A DNA stretch of 6,310 nt from Rhodospirillaceae bacterium UBA4468 (lineage in GTDB: Bacteria > Pseudomonadota > Alphaproteobacteria > Rhodospirillales > Casp-alpha2): positions 1 to 6,310 of the forward strand of contig DGOK01000040.1 of assembly GCA_002389385.1 (NCBI GenBank), read 5' to 3'. A program made the translations under genes and the position numbers. Below, piece after piece: positions 1 to 5,850 of the stretch (its first letter is position 1; every line of letters begins with the position of its first letter). The notes under the pieces were generated by a model. The model had not been told where the DNA came from. It did no database searches and saw only the letters and a program-made list of their open reading frames with translations.

Positions 1-76
1 TTCACAGAGCCACAAAGGAACACATTTAAGGTGTTATTGTGGAATAAGTCATTGATCAGAAATGGTATGTATATAG

Positions 77-1276
77 ATGACAAAACAATTTGAGAAACCT
101 TTCACTCAGCAAGAGCCTATCTCAGAAGACGCTATTGAGCGGGTCGGAGAAATCCTGAGAAGCGGGCGTCTGCATCGATACAATACGATTGCAGGTGAGG
201 TTTCCGAAGCCAGCTTACTCGAAAAAGAATTCGCTGCATGGCAAGGAACAAAGTATTGCCTCGCCACAACTTCGGGCGGGCAAGCCATGCAAATTGCATT
301 GCGCACCGCAGGCGTTAAACCTGGCACCAAAGTCCTCGCCAATGCCTATACACTGGCCCCTGTACCAGGTGCAATATATGCTACAGGCGGCGAGCCCGTG
401 TTGGTCGAGATCGACGAAAACTGGCACACCGATATAGATGACCTCCGCGCCAAAGCGAAAAACACCGGCGCCAAATATTTCATACTGTCACATATGCGCG
501 GTCATATTGTTGATATGGATGCCATCAAAGCAGTGTGCGATGAATTCGGCATTATCCTCATCGAAGATTGTGCCCACACTATGGGCGCCAAATGGAAGGG
601 CACCCGGTCGGGGAACTTTGGCGACATCTCATGTTTTTCAACGCAAACCTATAAGCATATCAATTCTGGCGAAGGTGGCTTTCTGATCACAGATAACCCT
701 GAATTTGCGGCACGTGCCGTCGTCGGGTCTGGGTCGTACATGCTGTACGGTAGCCATGGAGCCATTCCCCCTGAAGACGTATTTCAGAAAGTCCGACTAG
801 ATAGTCCCAATTGTTCTGCACGATTGGACAACTTACGTGCCGCCATTCTCCGTGATCAATTGCCGAATCTCGAAGCGAACGTTCATCGATGGAATGTGCG
901 TTACCATATTTTAGAAGCAGGCTTTCGCACTTCACCGGGCTTGAGCGTGATTGAACGTAAACAGCACGAAGAATTTGTTGGATCATCAATCCAGTTCAAA
1001 GCAACGGGTATTGCACCCAAAGACATTCCCGCGTTCTTGAAGGACTGTGGATCGCGCGGCGTTGAAATCAAATGGTTTGGCGGCGATGAGCCTGTGGCGT
1101 TTACCAGCCGTTATGACAGCTGGCAGTACTTAGGCGATATGGACCCACTCCCCAATACGATTGAGACATTATCGACAACCTGCGACCTGCGTATCCCGTT
1201 GACGTTTTCCGAGCAAGATTGCCAGGACATTGTCGATATTGTATCTGAGGAAATGGCTGCAAGGTTGAACACCTAG
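77..1276 (+). CDS. DegT/DnrJ/EryC1/StrS-family PLP-dependent aminotransferase
   Basis: This is a 399-residue, full-length fold-type I aminotransferase of the DegT/DnrJ/EryC1/StrS group, whose members usually transaminate a keto group on a nucleotide-linked sugar using glutamate or glutamine. Visible landmarks are a glycine-rich cofactor region (TTSGGQAMQIAL, residues 64-75), the EDCAHTMG motif (163-170; D164 expected to bind the PLP pyridine nitrogen), and STQTYKHINSGEGG (188-201), where K193 is the expected Schiff-base lysine. RSGRLHRYN (28-36) and SHMRGH (138-143) look typical of a subgroup with an unassigned substrate. The start is fixed by an in-frame TAG directly before the ATG and by the absence of an early alternative. 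No good Shine-Dalgarno sequence precedes it. It is transcribed alone and convergently with the broken hydrolase gene, and the two stop codons overlap in CTAG. The family call is secure; the substrate is unknown. Confidence 0.93.
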   Translation: MTKQFEKPFTQQEPISEDAIERVGEILRSGRLHRYNTIAGEVSEASLLEKEFAAWQGTKYCLATTSGGQAMQIALRTAGVKPGTKVLANAYTLAPVPGAIYATGGEPVLVEIDENWHTDIDDLRAKAKNTGAKYFILSHMRGHIVDMDAIKAVCDEFGIILIEDCAHTMGAKWKGTRSGNFGDISCFSTQTYKHINSGEGGFLITDNPEFAARAVVGSGSYMLYGSHGAIPPEDVFQKVRLDSPNCSARLDNLRAAILRDQLPNLEANVHRWNVRYHILEAGFRTSPGLSVIERKQHEEFVGSSIQFKATGIAPKDIPAFLKDCGSRGVEIKWFGGDEPVAFTSRYDSWQYLGDMDPLPNTIETLSTTCDLRIPLTFSEQDCQDIVDIVSEEMAARLNT

Positions 1277-1691
1277 AACTCAACAACCTTACCGTCTTCG
1301 GCGCACTCGTATGACAGGTCGTCCAACCTGTTCAACATGTCATCATTTATATGTGTCAGCACCAAACGTTTAGGATTAATCAACGGCAGCTTCTCTTCTA
1401 TTGTTGCCAAGTTCAGATATAGAGGCACTTTCTTCTCATAATAATACGCCTCGGCAATGAAAAGATCGGCGTCTTTACCGGCATCAATGAGTGTGTCCGT
1501 CCATGCCGTATTCCCCGTGTACGCAATCGTTTTACCTTCGGCCTCAACTCTCAGCGCAAAGAATGGGCCGCCCGGATTTCCATGTGATACAAACTGCGGC
1601 GTGACATGCACGTTACATGAAAGCACGTCTTAAAGCGCCCACCACTGCCAAACGCATCGCCACACCCTACAAATTGCAATTTCATCTTCAT
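1273..1691 (-). pseudogene. MBL-fold metallo-hydrolase, internally deleted and frameshifted
   Basis: This is the remnant of a metallo-beta-lactamase-fold hydrolase of the ribonuclease Z-like type, normally about 250 residues. Reading leftward from 1691, the first frame gives an N-terminus with the family's GCGDAFGSGGRF...TCFHV signature and then runs out of frame to a TGA at 1553-1551. The downstream frame carries the C-terminal half from about 1611 to 1273, with HGNPGGPFFALR, IAYTGNT, DLFIAEAYYYEKK and RLVLTH. Between the pieces about 110 residues are missing, including the HxHxDH metal-binding motif, so no active enzyme can be made. The usual TGDT aspartate, a metal ligand, is also changed to asparagine. 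In-frame ATGs lie at 1697, 1691 and 1685. The upstream one is preceded directly by TGA, and 1691 was chosen arbitrarily. The gene ends tail to tail with the aminotransferase. The family call and the pseudogene status are both well supported. Confidence 0.88.
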
Positions 1692-1831
1692 ATCCATTCA
1701 TTACGATTTGATACCATCAAAAGTTTGCATGCGGTGCACTCACATCTCTGCATACAAATTCATGTGCGCATCTATTTGAAGCACATTTGTGCAATGATGC
1801 ATCGAGGTGCTTGTTGGTTGAAAACCTGACC
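1692..1831. other. Short intergenic gap upstream of the broken hydrolase
   Basis: About 140 bases separate the hydrolase remnant from the end of the GT39 gene. I see no gene here. It would hold the leader and promoter of the hydrolase on the minus strand, but no convincing -35/-10 pair is visible. It is rich in GCA/TGC-containing words (GCATGC, GTGCAC, TGCGCA, ATGCAT) and includes one 12-base palindrome. A plus-strand reading frame across part of it has no ribosome binding site and no recognisable protein. Confidence 0.5.
1781..1792. repeat. 12-bp inverted repeat GCACA-TT-TGTGC
   Basis: GCACATTTGTGC consists of 5-base arms around a 2-base centre. It lies about 90 bases upstream of the hydrolase remnant's start. 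It could be a relic operator for a dimeric regulator, but a palindrome this short can arise by chance in such a TGC/GCA-rich stretch. Confidence 0.3.
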
Positions 1832-3475
1832 CTAAAATCTGTCCGCCAGATTTGGATACTTATTCAATAATCCAGCGCGCCAAAATACGACATCAAAATC
1901 GCGGAACCGATATGTTGCGATTGGCTGTGCATCATCTGGGAAGGTTCGCTCATGCTTGACGTGGTAATACGCAACGATAATGCCATCTGGATGGGCTGCA
2001 ACGAATGCGTCCGTCGTTTTTTTCTCAAGACCAAGTTGCGCCATCGGATGTTCCAGGCGACCAAGAAACTGATACTGACCGTGATACGTGCCAAAGTTTG
2101 CAAGTGGAACGCCCTTGTCTTCATGTGCTTTGAGGGCCTGGGCGATGGGGCGCAGGTCATATGCAAATGACAATACGTCGCGTGCGCTTAAATGCACGAC
2201 GGCAACCAATAGCGACATCGACAACGCCAGAACTGCCGCACTTTTAATGATATCGCGCTTGGCAAAAATCCAGCACGCAACCGCTGCAACAAGCAACAAT
2301 GCGCCCCAGAAAGTATCTAGATGGACAAACCATGCCGGCTCTCGGAACAAATCCGGCTGATGAGGAAGAAGCAAGATAACCAAGCCCAGGATGGCAAATA
2401 ATGCCGCGATGACAGCGCCGTCAAATCGGCGTCCTTGAACATCTGCCGACTGGCTTAGAACGTGCGCAATCAACAATGCAAAGGCCACAAATTCAGGCAA
2501 CAGGTAATGCAATTGTTTGCCGGAAATGATCGAGAAGATAAACAATGCCGGGAGCGCCCACGCGGCCAGTAGGCGCACGGCACCATCTGCAATCGTCACG
2601 TGTCCTTTAATGCCACGCCAAAGCCTCGGCCAAATGATCCAAGGCAACAACAACGGCGGGATAAGGACCAGATACCAATAGAAGGGGCGTGCGTGATCAA
2701 AGCTCTGCACGATACGTCCCGCTGACTGTCCCCAAAAAATCATGTTGCGATATTCTTCGCCGCCTCGGATGCCTGCGGGGATTGCCCACAACAACGCGAG
2801 CGCGACACCAAGAACGACGCTTACGATCAGTCTAAAATACCATTGGCGCGTCGAGACCAGAGGACGGTCAGGCGCACCGCTGAGTGCAGGCCCCCACCAT
2901 GGCGCCGATAAGGCAACGGGTAGAATATGCAATAAAATCGCAGGCCCTTTGGCCAACACACCAACACCAATAGCCAGGGCTGTAATGATCCAACCAGCCA
3001 ATCCCCCGTCGCGCCATGTCCGCACGATGCCACTGATCCCAGCAAGCGTACATGTCGCCAGCATCATGTCGAACATCGTTAGTGTCTGAAATACTGCCCA
3101 GAACGCCGCACCAACGAGAATGATCGGTGTAAGCCGTGCTGCTTTGTCATCATTTGGCCAAAGCAGAAAAGAAAGACACGCAGACCACCACAACGCAACA
3201 AGCGCAAACAAGGGCGCAACCATGCGAGGCCACCAGTCGTTCACACCAAATACAGACCAGCCTGCGTTCATCAACCAAAACAAAAGCGGTGGCTTGTGAT
3301 GGTACACTTCACCGTTCAAATACGGCACAATAAAGTCACCACGCTGCCACATCTCCCAGGCAACGGCGAGATAGCGGGTTTCATCAACAGGTAATGGCGG
3401 CCTGATCACGAGCGCAGCTAAAACTGCAATCGCCCAGCACAATAACCAGACAGGTATTCGATGAAGAATGCTCAT
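1832..3475 (-). CDS. GT39 (ArnT/PMT-like) integral membrane glycosyltransferase
   Basis: This 547-residue GT-C-fold enzyme would transfer a sugar from a polyprenyl-phosphate donor to an acceptor on the periplasmic face of the inner membrane. The length and layout match the ArnT-like GT39/PMT_2 group. A first membrane helix (about 8-25) is followed by a periplasmic loop with the catalytic-type acidic pair D31-E32 in PVDETRY. Next come RGDFIVPYLNGEVYHHKPPLLFW (46-67), matching the ArnT substrate loop, then many hydrophobic helices up to about residue 432, and a soluble C-terminal domain (about 442-547). It is the last gene of a three-gene operon. Its ATG overlaps the stop of the VTT gene (ATGA), with no strong ribosome binding site, which suggests translational coupling. 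The acceptor could be lipid A, another glycan or a protein. Transfer of aminoarabinose specifically cannot be claimed. Confidence 0.9.
   Translation of the reverse strand: MSILHRIPVWLLCWAIAVLAALVIRPPLPVDETRYLAVAWEMWQRGDFIVPYLNGEVYHHKPPLLFWLMNAGWSVFGVNDWWPRMVAPLFALVALWWSACLSFLLWPNDDKAARLTPIILVGAAFWAVFQTLTMFDMMLATCTLAGISGIVRTWRDGGLAGWIITALAIGVGVLAKGPAILLHILPVALSAPWWGPALSGAPDRPLVSTRQWYFRLIVSVVLGVALALLWAIPAGIRGGEEYRNMIFWGQSAGRIVQSFDHARPFYWYLVLIPPLLLPWIIWPRLWRGIKGHVTIADGAVRLLAAWALPALFIFSIISGKQLHYLLPEFVAFALLIAHVLSQSADVQGRRFDGAVIAALFAILGLVILLLPHQPDLFREPAWFVHLDTFWGALLLVAAVACWIFAKRDIIKSAAVLALSMSLLVAVVHLSARDVLSFAYDLRPIAQALKAHEDKGVPLANFGTYHGQYQFLGRLEHPMAQLGLEKKTTDAFVAAHPDGIIVAYYHVKHERTFPDDAQPIATYRFRDFDVVFWRAGLLNKYPNLADRF
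1835..1853 (-). terminator. Weak hairpin over the end of the GT39 gene
   Basis: A perfect 7-bp inverted repeat (AAATCTG, 5-base loop, CAGATTT) covers the last codons of the GT39 gene. On the transcribed minus strand it is followed only by a short T run (CAGATTTTAGGG). The stem is A+T-rich and the U tract is minimal, so it is at best a weak terminator for the glycosyltransferase operon. No better candidate is visible before the next gene. Confidence 0.25.
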
Positions 3476-4182
3476 TGATCCGATACTTTACTCGCGCCCA
3501 CGTCTTCTGAGCTTATCACCCCTGCGTTTAGAAGTTTGTGACCATCACGGTAACGACGATACAGCCATAATCCCATGAACCCGGATACAGCAAACAATAC
3601 AATGCTAACAACGAGCCGCACATTTGGCTCAACAGCAAAACCGGACCCTACCAAGGCAAAGATCAACATTTGCGGAATGTAGCCAATACCGGAGCCTGCA
3701 AAAAAAGGCAGCGGCGACACGCGAGAGACGCCAGCCAACAGGCTTGTTACGAGGTTCGAGCCTATCGGTAAAATGCGGATCAATAATGACGTCGTGAAGG
3801 CATTCTCTGCCAGGAATGCATCCATCCTTTTGAACTTCTCGGGGAATTTCTGTGTGACGAGATCGCGGGCTAGGAAGCGCGCGACAAAAAATGAAATCAT
3901 GCAGCCACATAATGCTGCAATCACACTGATACCCGTGCCAAACGCAACGCCGAAAACATAACCCGCCATGAAGGCAACGGCTTGGCGTGGCAATCCGACC
4001 GAGGTAAATATCGCCCCAATGCCAATGAACAATAACTCGCCTCGGATGCCGGTGTCTCTGACGTACTCATCCATCCAGGCTTCGTTTAGCGTATCGCCAA
4101 GCGGCGTGAACTTAATCAACGCGCCAACACCAATCACCAGTGCGAACAAAAGAATGGAACGAAAAACAATACGTGGCGTCAT
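3472..4182 (-). CDS. TVP38/TMEM64 family membrane protein (VTT domain, DedA superfamily)
   Basis: This is a 236-residue polytopic inner-membrane protein. The VTT/SNARE-associated core is visible: LPRQAVAFMAGYVFG (residues 64-78), a glycine-studded helix with ISFFVARFLAR (95-105), an amphipathic linker with the RMDAFLAENAF stretch (119-129), and RILPIGSNLVTSLLAG (136-151) followed by GIGYIPQMLIFALVG (165-179). This gives the usual R...P...N...AG and G..P pattern. Some members of the superfamily move or scramble lipids, and DedA proteins are linked to undecaprenyl-phosphate recycling. The start is set at 4182, where ATG overlaps the GT2 stop (ATGA). A longer reading to 4275 would add 31 polar residues encoded inside the GT2 gene and is not credible. 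Its own stop overlaps the GT39 start. Being sandwiched between two polyprenol glycosyltransferases suggests a role with a lipid carrier, which is an inference. Confidence 0.9.
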   Translation of the reverse strand: MTPRIVFRSILLFALVIGVGALIKFTPLGDTLNEAWMDEYVRDTGIRGELLFIGIGAIFTSVGLPRQAVAFMAGYVFGVAFGTGISVIAALCGCMISFFVARFLARDLVTQKFPEKFKRMDAFLAENAFTTSLLIRILPIGSNLVTSLLAGVSRVSPLPFFAGSGIGYIPQMLIFALVGSGFAVEPNVRLVVSIVLFAVSGFMGLWLYRRYRDGHKLLNAGVISSEDVGASKVSDQ

Positions 4183-4949
4183 TTTGGGTCCACAGGCTTT
4201 TCGGTCATGATCTTCACCCGAGAAGGACGCCTGTTGAGCCACATCACGCCAAATATATCGACAATCCCGACCCATAGACGGTTGAACAAGCCATATTTGG
4301 ACACGCCCCGCTCCCGGGATCGATGATTAACCTGAACCGAGACCACCCGGCCACCTGCACGGATCGTCAACGCAGGCATGAACCGATGCATATGATTAAA
4401 GCCAGGGAACGACATAAACATATCGCGGGGAAAAACTTTGAGGCCACATCCTGTGTCCGGCATCGCGTCGCCAAGCATGCTGCCCCGGACCGCATTCGCA
4501 ACCTTCGATGATACGCGTTTGAGCCAGGTGTCTTTGCGCTTGGCCCGCCAACCCGCGATCATTAAGCGCGCATCCGCAGATCCGCCTTCGGTATTAAATC
4601 GCTCAAGCAATGCAGGAATGTCTGCGGGGTCGTTTTGTCCGTCGCCATCCAATGTCGCAATCAAGGGCGCACCCGCATGGCGGACACCGGTCTGTATCGC
4701 TTGCGACTGTCCAAAGCAGCCATCGTGGCGCACAATGCGCAGGTTCGGGAATTTCGTCTTGGCGTTCAGTAATCGATCCGGCGTCCCGTCAGCACTTCCA
4801 TCGTCAACATAGACGATTTCATAGACACAGACGCCCTCAAGCGCAGCCGCTATTTCTTCGATTAACGGCAGCACATTTTCTGCCTCGTCCTTTACCGGGA
4901 CGACGACAGCAAGTGTCGCTAGGGATTTGTCTCGACCAGCGTCAACCAT
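4179..4949 (-). CDS. GT2 glycosyltransferase, polyprenyl-/dolichyl-phosphate sugar synthase type
   Basis: This 256-residue GT-A-fold enzyme resembles dolichol-phosphate mannosyltransferase (DPM1) and ArnC-type enzymes, which move a sugar from a nucleotide donor to polyprenyl phosphate on the cytoplasmic side. The motifs appear in order: VVVPVKDEAENV (15-26), VYVDDGSADGT (47-56, nucleotide binding), the DxD-type metal motif in TLDGDGQNDP (99-108), DTGCGLKVFPRD (165-176), FNHMHRFMPAL (184-194) and the basic NHRSRERGVSKYG (208-220). There are no C-terminal transmembrane helices as in longer relatives, only a hydrophobic stretch at 221-238, so it is probably peripheral. It is the first gene of the operon. 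The ATG at 4949 is fixed by an in-frame TAA just upstream and by an AAGGAG sequence. The sugar is unknown. Confidence 0.93.
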   Translation of the reverse strand: MVDAGRDKSLATLAVVVPVKDEAENVLPLIEEIAAALEGVCVYEIVYVDDGSADGTPDRLLNAKTKFPNLRIVRHDGCFGQSQAIQTGVRHAGAPLIATLDGDGQNDPADIPALLERFNTEGGSADARLMIAGWRAKRKDTWLKRVSSKVANAVRGSMLGDAMPDTGCGLKVFPRDMFMSFPGFNHMHRFMPALTIRAGGRVVSVQVNHRSRERGVSKYGLFNRLWVGIVDIFGVMWLNRRPSRVKIMTEKPVDPK

Positions 4950-4960
4950 CGGCGCGCGGT

Positions 4961-4966
4961 CTCCTT
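4961..4966 (-). promoter_or_regulatory. Ribosome binding site of the GT2 gene (AAGGAG)
   Basis: On the minus strand AAGGAG lies 11 bases before the ATG at 4949, a slightly long spacing. Together with an in-frame TAA that overlaps its first A, it settles the start of the first gene in the glycosyltransferase operon. It is the best Shine-Dalgarno match in that operon, since the next two genes start by ATGA overlap. Confidence 0.65.
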
Positions 4967-4973
4967 AGAATAT

Positions 4974-4981
4974 GAACGTTC
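4974..4981. repeat. 8-bp palindrome GAACGTTC in the GT2 operon leader
   Basis: A perfect 8-base palindrome sits just upstream of the GT2 ribosome binding site, where an operator could be. No convincing -35/-10 pair could be identified around it, although TATTCT on the minus strand next to it might serve as a -10. The functional assignment is weak. Confidence 0.2.
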
Positions 4982-5023
4982 GCAGTGTTGCGCTTTTACA
5001 ACGCCACCCCTCTATGAGCCACC

Positions 5024-5051
5024 AAAAAACGCAGTTTAGCCTGCATTTTTT
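5024..5051 (-). terminator. Rho-independent terminator of the fetAB-like operon
   Basis: On the minus strand an A-rich arm AAAAATGCAG, a 6-base loop GCTAAA and the arm CTGCGTTTTT form a 10-bp stem with one T-G wobble, ending in six T residues. The first arm overlaps the TAA of the permease gene. It separates the exporter operon from the downstream GT2 operon. Because A and T runs flank both sides, it could also work for plus-strand transcripts, although no plus-strand gene reads into it here. Confidence 0.75.
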
Positions 5052-5850
5052 AATGCGGCAGGTATAAACGATCGAGGCGAATCCGCTGACGACTGTCTGT
5101 AAGGCACTTTAATGCGATCATGACGCTACAGAAAACGCCCAATGCTGTGCCACCTGCAATCAAAAACATGATTAATAACTGATACTTAACAGCTGCAACA
5201 GGATTAACACCCGCCAAAATTTGCCCCGTCATCATTCCAGGCAATGATACAACGCCGGCAGCGGCCATCCCATTCACCGTTGGAATCAACTCGGCACGCA
5301 TGGTACTGCGCAACGGCCCTTGCATCGCATCCCGGAATGTATGACCAAGCGCCAACCGTGCTTCGATCTTTGCCCGACCGCTATCCGCATCAGATAAAAG
5401 CCGGTCGAGTGCCAAGCTCACACCCGTCATGGCATTGCCCAAGATCATCCCCAAAATCGGGATTGCATAACGAGGATCATACCAAGGGTCCGCATGAAAT
5501 TGCGTCGAGAGTGCAAAGACGGTCACGATCCCAGCGGCCATCAGCATCGATATCGTGCCGAGCCCATATCCCCAGAACCCGATAAACGTCCGGTCCTGAC
5601 GCGCCATCGCTTCGCGGCCAGCAAACCCAATCATCACCACAGCTGCGAGCAAGGTAAGCCATGGCGACATGGCCTTGAATAAAGCTTTGAGGACAAGGCC
5701 AACGAGCGTCAGTTGCACAACCATCCTGATCGCTGCAATAACCAGACGCTTTGCCGTACCCAGTTTGTAATAGATCGACAATCCTGCATTGATGCACAGC
5801 AATGAAGCCGCGAGCGCAATATCCCAATAATTGAGGCTGTCGTAACTCAT
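5050..5850 (-). CDS. fetB: FetB-like (YbbM) ABC transporter permease
   Basis: This is a 266-residue membrane permease of the FetB/YbbM (UPF0014) family. In Escherichia coli it works with the ATPase FetA in iron export and tolerance of peroxide stress. Family marks are IRMVVQLTLVGLVL (41-54), PILGMILGNAMTGVSLALDR (131-150), the cytoplasmic segment EARLALGHTFRDAMQGPLR (163-181) likely to contact the ATPase, and VVSLPGMMTGQILAGVNP (200-217) followed by YQLLIMFLIAGG (223-234). The length is normal and the frame is intact. The ATG overlaps the stop of the ATPase gene (ATGA), and GAGGA lies 6 bases before it. A terminator follows its stop. The family is clear; iron as the substrate is extrapolated from E. 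coli. Its ATPase partner is interrupted by a stop codon, so its present function is uncertain. Confidence 0.92.
   Translation of the reverse strand: MSYDSLNYWDIALAASLLCINAGLSIYYKLGTAKRLVIAAIRMVVQLTLVGLVLKALFKAMSPWLTLLAAVVMIGFAGREAMARQDRTFIGFWGYGLGTISMLMAAGIVTVFALSTQFHADPWYDPRYAIPILGMILGNAMTGVSLALDRLLSDADSGRAKIEARLALGHTFRDAMQGPLRSTMRAELIPTVNGMAAAGVVSLPGMMTGQILAGVNPVAAVKYQLLIMFLIAGGTALGVFCSVMIALKCLTDSRQRIRLDRLYLPH

Noticed and set aside
1..76. Promoter for the aminotransferase in the left-edge leader
   Set aside because: The stretch is A+T-rich and contains TTGATC and TATATA, but their spacing (12 bases) is wrong and no better pair or Shine-Dalgarno sequence is visible, so no site is annotated.
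687..989. Minus-strand reading frame of 100 codons inside the aminotransferase
   Set aside because: It is wholly opposite a well-supported gene, with unusual composition and no known motif.
1273..1626. A functional 117-residue protein starting at a GTG at 1626
   Set aside because: The start falls inside the N-terminal signature of the same family read in another frame, so it is only the open part of a frameshifted pseudogene.
1617..1829. Plus-strand reading frame of about 70 codons in the gap after the hydrolase remnant
   Set aside because: It has no ribosome binding site and no recognisable motif, and its first third is the complement of the hydrolase N-terminus.
4183..4275. Longer N-terminus for the VTT membrane protein starting at 4275
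   Set aside because: It would add 31 charged, non-membrane residues read from inside the GT2 coding sequence. The ATG at 4182 overlaps the GT2 stop in the same ATGA manner as the next junction and begins directly with a typical first membrane helix.
4438..4975. Plus-strand reading frames of about 120 codons opposite the GT2 gene
   Set aside because: They are rich in Arg, Pro, Ser and His, as expected for the complement of a coding region, and have no family resemblance.
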